From Perognathus longimembris pacificus (Eukaryota; Chordata; Mammalia; Rodentia; Heteromyidae): a stretch of 64,000 nt of DNA. Of this stretch, positions 23,830 to 34,700 are shown piece by piece. The position numbers were made by a program, and so were the translations under genes. Numbering within the stretch: position 1 is the first letter of the stretch; the number at the start of each line of letters is the position of its first letter. Under the pieces are notes generated by a model. It had not been told where the DNA came from, ran no database searches, and was given only the letters and a program-made list of their open reading frames with translations. The stretch lies in NCBI RefSeq assembly GCF_023159225.1, contig NC_063173.1:10082852-10146851 (forward strand). The letters are read 5' to 3'.

Positions 23830-24044
23830 CTTTGTGCAAGGTTCAATGAGAGATGCTTAGGCTGGATATTATTTTATTCTTACAACAACTCCATTAATTA
23901 CGCATTCTGTTTGCTCCCCATACTACAAATGACAAAGCGAAGGCCTAAAGGTTCTATAATTTGCCAGTAGTCATGGCTCTACTTAATGGGTGAACTGGGT
24001 CCTGCACCGCAGCCTTTCTCTTTACCATTCTGCCATACTAAAAA
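23830..24044 (+). mobile_element. MIR relic
   Basis: TATTATTTTATTCTTACAAC, AACTCCATTAATTACG, CATACTACAAATGACAAAGC and GGTTCTATAATTTGCCAGTA follow the MIR order (deletion of some bases). It ends where the 24-kb SINE inserted. Confidence 0.6.
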
Positions 24045-24054
24045 TGAGATTATC

Positions 24055-24260
24055 GGGCTGGGGATATGGCCTAGTGGCAAGAGTGCCTGACTCATATACA
24101 TGAGGCCCTGGGTTTGATTCCCCAGCACCACATATACAGAAAGTGGCCAGAAGTAGCTCTGTGGCTCAAGTGGTAGAGTGCTAGCCTTGAGCAAAAAGAA
24201 GCCAGGGACAGTGCTCAGGCCCTGAGTCCAAGCCCCAGGACTGGCCAAAAAAAAAAAAAA
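24055..24260 (+). mobile_element. IDL-Geo-type SINE inserted at the end of a MIR
   Basis: It runs from GGGCTGGGGATATGGCCTAG to GGACTGGCC plus a run of A. The flanks TGAGATTATC (24045-24054) and TGAGGTTATC (24261-24270) match at 9 of 10 bases. The sequence just before it is a MIR relic. Confidence 0.88.
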
Positions 24261-25014
24261 TGAGGTTATCATAGTGGATCTCATAATCTAAGAAAGCAAA
24301 GGACCTACTAGTTACACATGTTTCTATTGCATAAAAGCCTCCAGAGAGATATTTTAGAATCTTTCTTGATGTAAAAAAAATGCTCAAAAACAATTAACTA
24401 ATCTTCTGGATTGTTATTTATTTAATGAAATGGATTAGCAATTTGAAATGGACTACAATGAATTACTCAGAGAAAATTGGTTCAACTAATTAGTCCAGAA
24501 AATCATCTCAAGGATATAATTAAATTGCCTAGTGTACTATTATGGCAAGCAAAAACACCATTACTGATCTTCAGGACTGTGTGCATTTCCAGCATAATTA
24601 AAAATAAGTGTTGGTAGAGACAAGATTCAGGAGCAGAGGACTCACAGGATCAAGGACTCACTCCGGTGATTAGCTAATAAAAGCAAAGCAAGGTCAGTAT
24701 CTAAATTGTTTCCAGCATTTGGATTTCTGTTGTATTTTTGCTTTTAGAAGTCATTCATTTCAAATAGCAGGTAAGTTATTTTATTAGGAGACTTATTGTA
24801 TCTTATTTAACAACATACTTCTGGGTGCTAGTATGTTATTTGGAGCAAAATTAATTATTAAGCATATACTAGTTAGCAAAGAAATTTATTAAGATTTGTT
24901 GAATAAATGAATTTAAGTTTTGTAAAGGTAACATTTTCTTTCAAATGTAATAAAGAGCCTATTTAAATCATATAGTTCTGTTCCAGTCACTTATTGTATT
25001 TCGATTTATTTAGG

Positions 25015-25200
25015 CATCTGAGATGTGGAAGAGTTGAAGCCAGTTCAGGCAGAAAAATCCGTGAGATTTCATCTTCAATGAATCAGCAAAAAGCTAACTT
25101 GCAGGTGTGGTTCAAGTGGTAGAGCACCAGCTGTGAACAAGAAAGCCAGGCAAGAATGTGAGATCGTGAGTTCAAAAGTGTTATGCTGGCAAGAAAAAAT
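25015..25200 (+). mobile_element. 7SL-Geo SINE, 5' truncated and diverged
   Basis: GAAGCCAGTTCAGGCAGAAA and AATCCGTGAGATTTCATCTT belong to the left monomer. GGTGTGGTTCAAGTGGTAGA and GAGTTCAAAAGTGTTATGC belong to the right one. Confidence 0.65.
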
Positions 25201-26842
25201 AACACCACATACATGACACCACTTTAGTGAATTTAAGGTGGAATTTGATGCAAAAGATTGTATGAGAAAATCATAGAAAGATTCAAGTCAGTAGTGTTAC
25301 TTTGTGTGTGGTGGTGAGGGTGGGGAAGTACTCTTTGTTTTTAATAAATTTCTGTTAGTTTACTTGCAACACAATATAGAAGTTTTGCTTACTTAGCTCC
25401 TATATCACACTGTATGTTCCTGAAAGAAAAGAATCACATTTCCATCACGGTGAATCCTGAGTGCCAGGGGCGTTGCACCTAGGGGGATGTAACAGTCAGG
25501 AAACATTTCTGGTGAGGAAAGCAAACCCATGACTACACAGTACATCAGGGGATTTTCAAAATTTGAGACTAATACAAACATCCACCAATTTTGTGATTTC
25601 ACAGACTTGTGAAGATTTTAATTTTTTAAGTTTTTTCTCCTGCAATTGCTATAAGTCATTGTACACGAGGACCAGAGATTAGTGTCACATAGATCCTGGG
25701 CAGTAGGCTCAAAGACTTGTTCCTATATATCACTATATGTGAGCTTCCCTTGTGTGACTCAATAAAGCAGTAAATCACTACCTGGTGCAAGCTACCTGTT
25801 CCTTAATGAGTAGGGAACAGTATAAATTTAATAATGCCACAACCTGTGTACAGAATAATGTAGTTCTTTGAAGGAAATAAATATATTTATAATTAGATAT
25901 CAATACAAGTCCTCTTGGAATTAAATTTAGGAAGAACTGATAGTTTCCTAGTATAGGAAAAAAAAATCCACAATTCTGTAACTTGATCTATAAAGCTTCA
26001 TAGATTGTTTCTTTAGGCATGAAAGGAATCTCAGAAGGAGCATGAGATAAAAGTGAAGCACTGGCAAAAATGCCACGTAGCGAGAGGACTAGGATTCCCT
26101 CGCTCAATGACTGTGCTTCATTGCAAGGCGTATTTTCTCTTCCACATTCGTCTGGATTTAAATTTTGGTCTCCTCATCTCCTACAGCTATGTTATCAAAT
26201 ATTACTGGCTCTGTGGGGTCTCCCTGTGGGGGAGAAAGGCTGACTGACCTAGGCTGGTGGTCAGATCCACAGAACTGAGCAGAGGAAGCCATGGTTGGCT
26301 CTTGTCTGGTTACACTCGTATGAGTGATGCAGTCAGTGCTGGTCTGCCAGGACCCCCTCCTCTTGGCCACAAAGAGTGTGGGGAAAAGAGAGGTGTAGTT
26401 ACGCTTTAGGAAAGCTTGACCTGTCCAGGCTGCAGGGAGACAGATTTCTCCCTTCCTTTCCCCTATATTTCTTTGATGAATGTGTGTACTTTGCCTCTTG
26501 CAATGCAGGTGAGGCAGCCCTGGGATCAAAGGCACGAAGGTAAATGTCGCAGGAGAACATTTCTTGGGCATATGAGCTAGATCTTAAGACACTACTTCGG
26601 AAATCCATGTCAGCGGAAAAGCCAGAAAGTCTAAACAGAAGTTTGATACAGTAGATTCAGTTATAATAAAGTCAGAAATTTTCATTTAGACTTTCCTTCC
26701 ATGAATGGCCGCGCTAACTGTCCTATCCAAAGGATGATTTCCTACACAGCAGGAGCAGCAGCTTCTGCATGTATTAATTCAAGGGTGATTTATAAAACTG
26801 TAAAAAGAGAACAGTGGTCTGGGAACTAACTAAGGGACAAAG
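25201..26842. other. Unassigned intron sequence with a GC-richer block
   Basis: 26050-26600 is less AT-rich than its surroundings and carries a 137-codon minus-strand frame (26571-26158) that I cannot assign. See findings. Confidence 0.45.
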
Positions 26843-26884
26843 ACCTAGCCTAGCAAATGCACTGCCTTGGGTTTGATTCCGAGG

Positions 26885-26886
<2 letters not shown>
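26843..26886 (+). mobile_element. Possible ID-like tRNA-derived fragment
   Basis: GCACTGCCTTGGGTTTGATT resembles the B-box half of an ID/tRNA-Ala-derived unit and leads into a GA/GGAA tract. It is too short to classify firmly. Confidence 0.35.
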
Positions 26887-26887
<1 letters not shown>

Positions 26888-26919
<32 letters not shown>

Positions 26920-26972
26920 TAAAGAAAAGAAAGGAAGGAAGGAAGGAGGGATGGAAGAAAGGAAGGATGGAG
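26888..26972 (+). repeat. (GA)n and (GGAA)n purine tract
   Basis: GA units for about 30 bp, then GAAA/GGAA units. It follows an ID-like fragment. Confidence 0.95.
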
Positions 26973-27162
26973 ACCAGAAATGGATAAAATATCTTAATAC
27001 ATTCAGTGTTGGTCTCCTGGAAAACAAGACAAAATAGCTATCTGTATAGTTTTAATGATATAAAAATGAAACACTACAAAACAAGGAAAAATTAGTCATC
27101 TGTCCTTGAATTACTTTTTACTATTCCTGTTGAATATTCTACTTTAAAAAAAAAATCCCCCC

Positions 27163-27415
27163 TGGGAGCTGGTGGCTCATTCCTCTAATCCTAGCTACTC
27201 AGGAGGCTGCGATCTGAGGATTGTAGTTCAAAGCCAGCCTGGGCAGGAAAGTCTGTGAGACTCTTATCTCCAATTAACCACAGAAAAAGCTGGAAGTGAC
27301 ACTGTAGCACAAGCGGTAGAGCATTTGCTTTGAGCTAAAGAGCTCAGGGACAGCGCCTAGGCCCACAGTTCAAACTCCATGACTGGAAAAACCAAACAAA
27401 GCAAAACAAAAATAA
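27163..27415 (+). mobile_element. 7SL-Geo SINE, well preserved
   Basis: GAGCTGGTGGCTCATTCCTC, TAATCCTAGCTACTCAGGAG, GTTCAAAGCCAGCCTGGGCA (B-box form GTTCAAAGCC), CTCTTATCTCCAATTAACCA and CACAAGCGGTAGAGCATTTG are all present. The end is AACTCCATGACTGG plus A-rich tail. It is the best copy for defining the family here. Confidence 0.8.
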
Positions 27416-27469
27416 ACACCTCAAGTCCCACAGAGAAAGAAAGAAGCCTTACTATTTCTTTAAAAGGAT

Positions 27470-27540
27470 TATATTTTTTAAATTTAGTTTTATGCTCAAG
27501 ATGATGTATTCAAGATGATGTACAAAGGGGTTATAGTTTC
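27470..27540 (-). mobile_element. L1 3' tail fragment fused to a SINE
   Basis: AAATTTAGTTTTATGCTCAA, then GATGATGTACAAAGGGGTTA, resembles the reversed old L1 tail. It contains a local duplication of TCAAGATGATGTA (27496-27508 and 27510-27522). It joins a SINE with no T run between them. Confidence 0.55.
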
Positions 27541-27714
27541 CCCAGTCCTGGGGCTTGGACTCAGGGCCTGAGCACCGTCCCTGGCTTCTTATTTTTGCTC
27601 AAGGCTAGCACTCTGCCACCTGAGCCACAGCCCATGTGGTGCTGAGGAATTGAACCCAGGACTTCTTGCATGCTAGGCAAGCACTCTGCCACTAAGCCAC
27701 ATTCCCAGCCCCTA
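27541..27714 (-). mobile_element. IDL-Geo-type SINE with internal deletion and no own A-tail
   Basis: On the plus strand it begins CCCAGTCCTGGGGCTTGGAC directly after L1-tail-like sequence, with no intervening T run. It ends ACATTCCCAGCCCC. About 30 bp at the monomer junction is missing: GAGCCACAGCCC runs straight into ATGTGGTGCTGAGG. See findings for a possible SINE-L1 chimera. Confidence 0.75.
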
Positions 27715-28727
27715 CACTGTGCTTTTTCTATGTTTTTATTTATAAACAAGCTCCTATGAGTGAAACTATATGACGTTCTATCCTGCCCTTGGTCTCTGAT
27801 GTTCAGGCCCTAAAAGGCACCAGTTACATATCGCCAAGAGCACTGGAAAAGATGATTCAGGTCTCATATCTGTCATGTACTGGGTTGATGGACCTGACCC
27901 TTGTAACTGAATCACGGTACATCTCAGTATCCTTATCACTATGGTGTTACAAAGACATTCAACTATGGTTCTTGACTAGAAATGTATGCCAAAAATCTGC
28001 CATGGAACACTATTGAACACACCCAGGCCAAGATTTACACACTGAAGTTTCATTGAGTGCATATAAATATATGCATTTCTCAAATGTCTTGCATGTTTCC
28101 TTCACAACTAAAGGAAGTTTTGGAACCTCTGGAATTTTTAAATGTATTCTTTTGTGTCTTAAATGCTCTGAAGAAATGTATGGGTCTGCTGACACGAACT
28201 GAACTATTAAATGTAATGGTTCAATCAATCTTCAATTTTAATGATCAATTTAATTATTCATAGTTGGGCTTTAATTCCTTTGGATGCTACCTGTACCTCA
28301 TCAAATTCTAGAGCTAAGAAGGTGATATGTAAAATGTGCTCTCCCTCCTAGACCGTGGATCCCCACCGTGAAGGCTAATGAGCTACCAGGAAGCGCTCCT
28401 TGCTGGAGAGAAGAGAGTGCTGTGACTGACATTGCCGATGTCAGCTCATGTATAATTGGAGTTCCATTTATACTTAATTGTGGAGTAGGGTAAACTTAAT
28501 AACCCTGGTAGACTTTATTTTTAATCATTAGCTTCAACATGGGATTCCACACAGAAATATACCCTATTCTAGGATGCCTTTTTGTTTTCTGTAAAAGGTT
28601 CATCATCTTCTCCCACCTATATTGATTTACGTGTTAGGATCCTCATAAATGGATTGATCCATTCCTTCTTTACATGCCCCAGAAGATCAGATAATGCCTG
28701 AGAGTGCATGTGTGTACACATGTAGTG

Positions 28728-28730
<3 letters not shown>
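27715..28730. other. Unassigned intron sequence
   Basis: No recognised repeat or coding pattern. Confidence 0.5.

Positions 28731-28767
<37 letters not shown>
28731..28767 (+). repeat. (TG)n microsatellite
   Basis: About 18 TG units bordering the 3' end of a reversed SINE. Confidence 0.97.
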
Positions 28768-28768
<1 letters not shown>

Positions 28769-29112
28769 TGTGATGGCACTGAAGTTTGAATTCAGGGCCT
28801 CACACATTTTTAGGAAATGATGTTACAGTTGATTTAAGCCTCCACCCCTGACATTTATTGGTTATTTTTTCACAAAAGGTCTTCCCTCTTAATCAAGCAC
28901 CTGCCTCAGCACGCCCTATCTATGGTAAGCTTTCTAATACTGTGGCTAGTTCTCTACCACTTGAGCCACAGTGTCACTTTCAGTTGTTTTCTAAATAGTT
29001 TATTGGAAGTAAGTCTCAGACTTTTCTGCCCAGGCTGTCTTAGAGCAATGATCCTCAGATCCCAGCTTCCTGCGTAGATAGGATTATAGGCCTGAGTCCC
29101 TGGTGTCCAGCT
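28768..29112 (-). mobile_element. 7SL-Geo SINE(s), old, with intervening sequence
   Basis: After the TG tract, TGGCACTGAAGTTTGAATTC matches the right-monomer end. CTCTACCACTTGAGCCACAG and TCACTTTCAG follow at 28952-28982, then the left monomer to CCTGAGTCCCTGGTGTCCAG. About 130 bp in the middle (28800-28935) does not match, so this may be two fragments or an insertion. Confidence 0.6.
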
Positions 29113-29124
29113 CTTGTGAACTTT

Positions 29125-29215
29125 TATGTGCTGGCTGGCCGTTAGCTCTAGTCTTCCCAATCTCAGCTTCTCAAGTAGCTAGAATTGCAGGTGTTAGTCA
29201 CCTGTACCCTACTGT
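29125..29215 (-). mobile_element. 7SL-like SINE left-monomer fragment
   Basis: CTCAGCTTCTCAAGTAGCTA and GAATTGCAGGTGTTAGTCAC match the reverse of the 7SL-like left monomer. Confidence 0.5.
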
Positions 29216-29289
29216 GTAAAGTTTCTACAAAGAATAATATGTTAATTATCTTTCTTTAAGACATAACAGAAAGATTACTTTTACTGTGT

Positions 29290-29525
29290 GTTAAGTCTTT
29301 TCTGACTTTCCAGGAAAACCAAGGCCCTACCTTCCCTAGATTGCCTTTGCACTTTATGTGAGTCACAATTTCTCTGTTCATGGAGATTTATATCTCACTA
29401 GACTCTCGGTCTCCTTGATAGTAAAGCCTTGGTCTTTTAAGTTCTGCATCTCTATCACGGCAGACATCATCCCTTATGTACAGTATTACCGAATGCTAGT
29501 TGAACAAATGAATGAAAGAATAATA
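29290..29525 (+). mobile_element. Possible L2 3' region
   Basis: TAGTAAAGCCTTGGTC, TTCTGCATCTCTATCACGGC and TAGTTGAACAAATGAATGAA resemble the L2 3' end, next to the ancient L1. Confidence 0.45.
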
Positions 29526-29559
29526 TGAGAATTGTATCATAAACATTCTGACAGTTTTA

Positions 29560-30200
29560 ATTTTATAAAATGAGGTATAAGGTCATGTGTATGTGTATAA
29601 TTTATAATGATTGGATCAAAATAATTGGTATATGTATCATCTCAAACATCAGGCTTTGGGGCTAAGAACATTCAAAATCTTCTTCATGTGTTATTTTGAA
29701 ATATACAATTAATTGTGGCCAACCATAGTTTTATGTCTATTATTTTTCTATAGAACATTGTAAGTTATTTCTCCTGTACAAATGTATCTCTATTCCTGTC
29801 AATCATCTTCTCTTCATCAATCCCACTCTCTGTTCCCATACTGGTAACTAGCATTCTGCTTTCTAATTTCTCTGAGATTAACTAGCTTCCATATGTAACC
29901 TTAAACATTTGGTTTTTCTCTTTCTGCATATGACTTATTTAAGTTAATATAATATCTTCCATGTACATCCAGGTTGCCAAGATAGATAGAATTTCACTCT
30001 TCATGTAATGGCTTGATAAACTCCCATTCTGTAGACTTCATTTTATCCATTTATCTGTCATCATTGGACACTTAGAAATATTCCATTACTTGGCTAACGC
30101 GGGTAGCATGGTATTAAACATGAGAGTGCAGATATTTCTATAGCACAGAGATGATCTTTTCAAACACTTTCCATGGTTATTTTTTAATCCTTTCCCATAA
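29560..30200 (-). mobile_element. Ancient mammalian L1 (L1M-like), 3' part
   Basis: Reverse-strand text follows the general mammalian L1 order: ATTGTGGCCAACCATAGTTT, TATAGAACATTGTAAG, TTCTGCATATGACTTATTTA, TCTTCCATGTACATCCAGGT, ATTTTATCCATTTATCTGTC, CATCATTGGACACTTAGA. Divergence is high, so it predates the rodent-specific copies. Confidence 0.7.
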
Positions 30201-30214
30201 CTGGAGGTGTGTCT

Positions 30215-30300
30215 CTAGTAGTTAGTGTCAAGCTTGAATAACAAAGCCAAGCAAGGGTGTGGCATTGTGAGTTTCAATGCTAGTACCACAGACACACAAG
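30215..30300 (+). mobile_element. SINE right-monomer fragment
   Basis: AAAGCCAAGCAAGGGTGTGG, GTGAGTTTCAATGCTAGTAC and CACAGACACACAAG fit the 3' half of the 7SL-Geo right monomer. Confidence 0.5.
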
Positions 30301-30394
30301 CCATGTGTTGAGCATGCTAAAAGCTTTCTTCCTGTGGATTTTTTTCCTAAGGAATTATACTATTCAAATTCTTCCCTGAAAACACTATACTTCA

Positions 30395-30507
30395 GTTTAA
30401 TATTCTTTTATACACTTACCACATGTTCTTGATCCATTCCTCATTGATGGGCATGTGGGATGGTTACATTTCTTGGCTATGGTGAACAGTGCAGCAATGC
30501 AATACTA
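30395..30507 (-). mobile_element. L1 ORF2 segment, inverted 5' part of the next element
   Basis: ACATGTTCTTGATCCATTCC and GGTGAACAGTGCAGCAATGC are reversed ORF2 C-terminal sequence. It changes orientation at about 30508, where plus-strand 3' UTR begins. Together the two parts look like a twin-primed insertion. Confidence 0.65.
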
Positions 30508-30850
30508 ACTTGTAGTACAACAAAATGAATACCACGAACTGGCTCTTGAACAGTGTTATTGGGGGAATATCAAAGAGAGGGAGGTCAATGGAGGATGATA
30601 GGAAGGGATAGGGAGAATGCAGTCATCATATTCAATGCGCATTCTATGATACTAAGAAAATTGAGGTGAGAAGATGGATTGGGAGGAATGGAAGAGAATG
30701 ATAAAAGGGATGACTTTAATCAAGATGCATTGTACTTATAAATTGATTGGTTGAATGGTAACACCTTTGTACAGCTTCTTAATGATAACAAAATATAAAA
30801 TATAAAGATAATAAATTTTAAGAGATAGCATAATAAAGAAAATATAATAA
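30508..30850 (+). mobile_element. Old L1 3' UTR
   Basis: AGGATGATAGGAAGGGATAG, TCAAGATGCATTGTACTTAT and TTGTACAGCTTCTTAATGAT match the 3' UTR type seen at 55032-55275 (GATCAAGATGTATTGTGTTC). It ends in an A/T-rich tail. Confidence 0.65.
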
Positions 30851-32026
30851 AACATATAAGATAAAATAACATTTAAAAATCCTCTTACAACTGTACATAT
30901 TGATGAATTTTCATTCTACCTTTTCTGGGAAAAAGGTGTCATAACATGATTATCTTTCTTAGCAAAATATGTAGCATCCATTCATGTGTATCTTTATTCA
31001 AGCAGGTTACTGATGCACAAAAGCCATGCCTGAAGTTTTACTCAAAATAAGAACCAAACCATACAAGTAGAAACAGATATGAATCTAAAATGGACCTGAC
31101 TTTGAGAAGCTTAGGCTATAGAGTAAGGATTAAGAAATACTTTGTAGATAATAGTAATACAATGTTATGCATTAGATGCAAAGCAAATTCTGAAGAAATT
31201 TGGACAGACTGATACCAAAGGACTCCTAGGAAGAATGAACTTTGAATTGGATTCTAAAAAAAATTATAGTATCTGAGTACATGCAGAACGGGAAAAGGCA
31301 TTTGCAGGACACAAAAGCACAGACAAAGAAAAGAAAGTGAGTAAAACAAGTATGAGGAGCATAAATATTTCCAACAGGTGAGAGAAGAGTTGGGAATGGT
31401 AGGCTGGCTGTACGCAGACCACAGGCAGCTTTGAGTGTGCAGTCATGTCCAAAATATCCCTCTCATTGGTGGATTTTCCTTAGAGTAAACAAATATTATC
31501 AAAAAGAAAAAGTGCTCTGCCTAAGACACATCTAAACTTGAATATCAGAGGTCTGTTTGTTACCTGTCTCACCTGAGACAAATTACTTAAATATTTTGAG
31601 ACCTGTTTTTAGTTGGCTTTAATTGCTGTAACGAGCAATAGATAAACCACTTTAAAGAACTGGTAGTGTTCCTAGCCCATAATACTTACTCAATCACTGC
31701 ATTATATTTTGAAAAAATTGTCTTATCTTCATCAAAGTTGCTGTTTTGATATCTGCAATAAACAAGTACAGAAGAAACTGGTAGGAGAGTGTAGTTCAAA
31801 TGGAAGACACTTCAACCTAGGTAGGGTAGTAGAAGTAGAGAGCTTTATTAATAGGCATATAGTAATTTGAAAGATAGCATTGTTTTTCTACTATGTCGGC
31901 ATGAGACTCATTTCTCTGCTCATCTAGGAACAAGGTGGCCTTTACTCTAGATAGCATCCATAGCTTTCCACACCACCATGCTCGGCCACTCAAGTGGGAT
32001 CAAAAGTCTGTTATTATTTTTAATAG
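30851..32026. other. Mostly unassigned intron sequence
   Basis: Apart from a MIR fragment near 31.55 kb, nothing is recognised. Confidence 0.5.
31530..31612 (+). mobile_element. MIR fragment
   Basis: GTTACCTGTCTCACCTGAGA then CAAATTACTTAAATATTTTG and AGACCTGTTTTT resemble the MIR core and 3' part. Confidence 0.4.
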
Positions 32027-32035
32027 AAATCTATA

Positions 32036-32707
32036 TACACAATGGAATTCTATGCCTCTATCAGAACGAACAGCACTGCCCCATTCATAAGGAAATGGAA
32101 GGACTTGGAAAAAATTGTACTAAGTGAAGTGAGCCAGACCCAAAGAAACATGGACACTATGGTTTCCCTCATAGGGAATAATTACAAGTTTGGGGTAGCC
32201 ATAGCAGAAGATCACAATAGCTCAATAGCTATGCCGGTATGAACACATAAAATGATGCTAAATGAAATGAACTCCGCGTTATGGAAACAAGTGGTGAAAT
32301 CATTGTGGTAATTATTTTCAACATGCCATGTGAAACAGTACCCTTTTTTTTCTTTTCTTTTTTTTCTCTCATATTCCCTTCCTGTCATTTTACTCCTGCT
32401 ATCATTGTGTCTGATCTTAGCACCCTGGATATTGTATATGCATGTATTGGAGCTAGGAAAGGGAAAGGGAATACTAATATCGAGAGACAAAGGATAAAAA
32501 GACAAACCATTCCAAAAGCAATACTTACAAAACCATTTGGTATAAGCAACTGTACAACTCCTGGGGGAGAGGGAGAGGAGGAAGGGGAGGCGGGGAAAAA
32601 TGAGGGAGGCAGTAACAAGGTGGATAAGAAATGTACTCACTGCTTTACATATGAAACTGTAACCCCTCTGTACTTCACCTTGGCAATACAGAAAAAAAAA
32701 TTGAAAA
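32036..32707 (+). mobile_element. L1, 5' truncated (end of ORF2 and 3' UTR)
   Basis: The ORF2 frame is open: MEFYASIRTNSTAPFIRKWK then LSEVSQTQRNMDTMVSLIGN, running on to a stop at 32240. The 3' UTR has GGGGGAGAGGGAGAGGAGGA and ends with A tracts. AAATCTATA flanks it at 32027-32035 and 32708-32716. Confidence 0.88.
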
Positions 32708-32716
32708 AAATCTATA

Positions 32717-34394
32717 AACATTGAGTCATTAACCATCAGACTGTTAAACAATGTATCACTAAAGGAGAAATCTGATGTGCAAATTGTATTTAGTGTTTCA
32801 CAAACTAGAAGGTAAGTATGAGGGTTCTGTTTATGTTAACTTTGTTTCTGAATGTCTAAAATACCAGCAATGGAAATTTCAAATAAAACCTTAAATACTA
32901 CTTGTGCACAGTTTCTTAACACAGAAATTCAGTTGTACCTACTATCCAATTAACAAATGTTTTCTCACTTGTATAACAGTTTTTATAACACTTCAGAACA
33001 TTTGTCTCTCAGTAATTATCACTTATAGAGTGCAAATTTTATCTGAAAATAGGTACATTGCCCATTTTATAGCATATGTTTTGGTGGAATATTCAGTCAT
33101 AAAGTTCTACATATTAACTCATCTACATGAAGAATACAAATTTATACTGTATAATAGCTACCTCTTAATCATATTCTACTACATAATGGAAATTTATCGA
33201 CTAGACCTATTTTATGCAGAATGCAAATAATTCACAGGTGTGTATTAAATTTTGTTGGCTAATATCATATGTGTGCAATTTATATGAGGATATACATTTT
33301 AAAATATAATCATTTCCTCATCTCTAATTATAGAAATATAAAGCATTAGCAAAATATGAAAAAATTGCTATCTTTAAACACTCTATATATCAACACAGAA
33401 TTTAACTATAATACGTAGGAGGCAATTGTTATGCAACTACATAACTGACAAAACTGCAGGCAAAGAAATAAACAAAAGATGCTAAAACTATACAATTTAT
33501 TTGACTAATAGCTTTAATTTCTCTACTCTAAAAGGGAAAGATAGGCATAGATTTTTACAAAGTAAGTTTTCCATATACTTGATTGACAAATGAACAAATT
33601 CTCCCAAACACGTTTGTTTTTTGTTTTCTTTATTCTTCCCTTTTTATTTTCCAGTCCCCTTGTTAAGGGAGCTCACCCAAGGTAGTTGGAGTAGATGTCC
33701 ACAAAGGCCAGAGAAATATTTCTTTTAACAGAAGCTCATGGAACAAAATGCTTGTAGATGTCAACATGGTGGATTAGAATATGAAATAACAGTACAAGAA
33801 TGATAATAGTAATCGCATCAGATTAGTGTGTTAAAAGCTTTTTAAAATTTAACATTTCAGTCTTCCTTGAAGACTTCTGACTTGTCAGAAATCTCTGACT
33901 TCTGCTTATTCATTGTTTCTGAATATTAATCATCTTATTTGAAATATAATCTCTGAATACAAATTCATTCTGCTTCCCAGGACATATTTTTATTTTTCAC
34001 AATCATTTATGAGAGACAGTTCTCTAGCATTTGTCATCATTTGTGTTCTGCTAATTAACATTCTTGGATCTTTACAGGAGAGGAGAGATTCTTTGACAGT
34101 CCACTTTCTTTACCTTTGAATAGTGTATTTCTTCCTGTTAATTGGTTTAACCCAAGACTCCTTAAAAACACTTTATTTTGTAATTTTTTTAACCTCAAGT
34201 TTCTGAGGAATTAAAAAAAAGATGACAACAACTGACTCACTTTAAGAAAAATCATTGTTTCTTGGGTTTCTTCTAATTGCTGAATTAATTGCAAAGTAGT
34301 CTCATCATGAAGAAAGAATAGCCATGAAAATAAAAGTTGATGAGTAAGTACATTTTTTTTTTAAATTTCTGTTTTAGTTGGACTTCTTTCCTCT
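32717..34394. other. Unassigned AT-rich intron sequence
   Basis: A 108-codon frame at 32904-33230 is composition driven (rich in Ile, Tyr and Leu) with no family resemblance. Confidence 0.5.
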
Positions 34395-34700
34395 CTTCTC
34401 TTCACGTTTTGGTAGAACTCACACTTGAACTCAGAGCACAAAATAGGAGCTCGCCTCTGAGCCATGCGCACTTGCCTTTTGCTTTAGTTCACTTCCAGAC
34501 AGTAATCAACCTAGGGTCACAATTCTCCTACTTCTACTTCCCAGATTGCAGGATTATGTGTGAATCCACAAACACGTGCCGGTACTCAAACTCAACTTGC
34601 ATTTGTTGAGAGAAGGTTTCAGCATCTTTTCACCTAGACTATCCTTGAAGATCACTCCTCTTATCTTTACCTGCTGAGTAGCAAGGATAGGTGTGTATCC
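34395..34700 (-). mobile_element. Probable old 7SL-Geo SINE (weak)
   Basis: Scattered reverse-strand landmarks are seen: CACACTTGAACTCAGAGCAC, AGACTATCCTTGAAGATCAC and CTGCTGAGTAGCAAGGATAG. They are in the right order but spread over more than the usual length, so an extra insertion or chance similarity is possible. Confidence 0.35.

Noticed and set aside
24055..24260. tRNA gene
   Set aside because: A- and B-box-like motifs are present, but the unit is a tRNA-derived SINE with an A-tail and target duplication, repeated many times here.
32212..32751. 179-codon minus-strand frame, the longest in the window
   Set aside because: It is the antisense of an L1 3' UTR and has no start context, domain or splice support.
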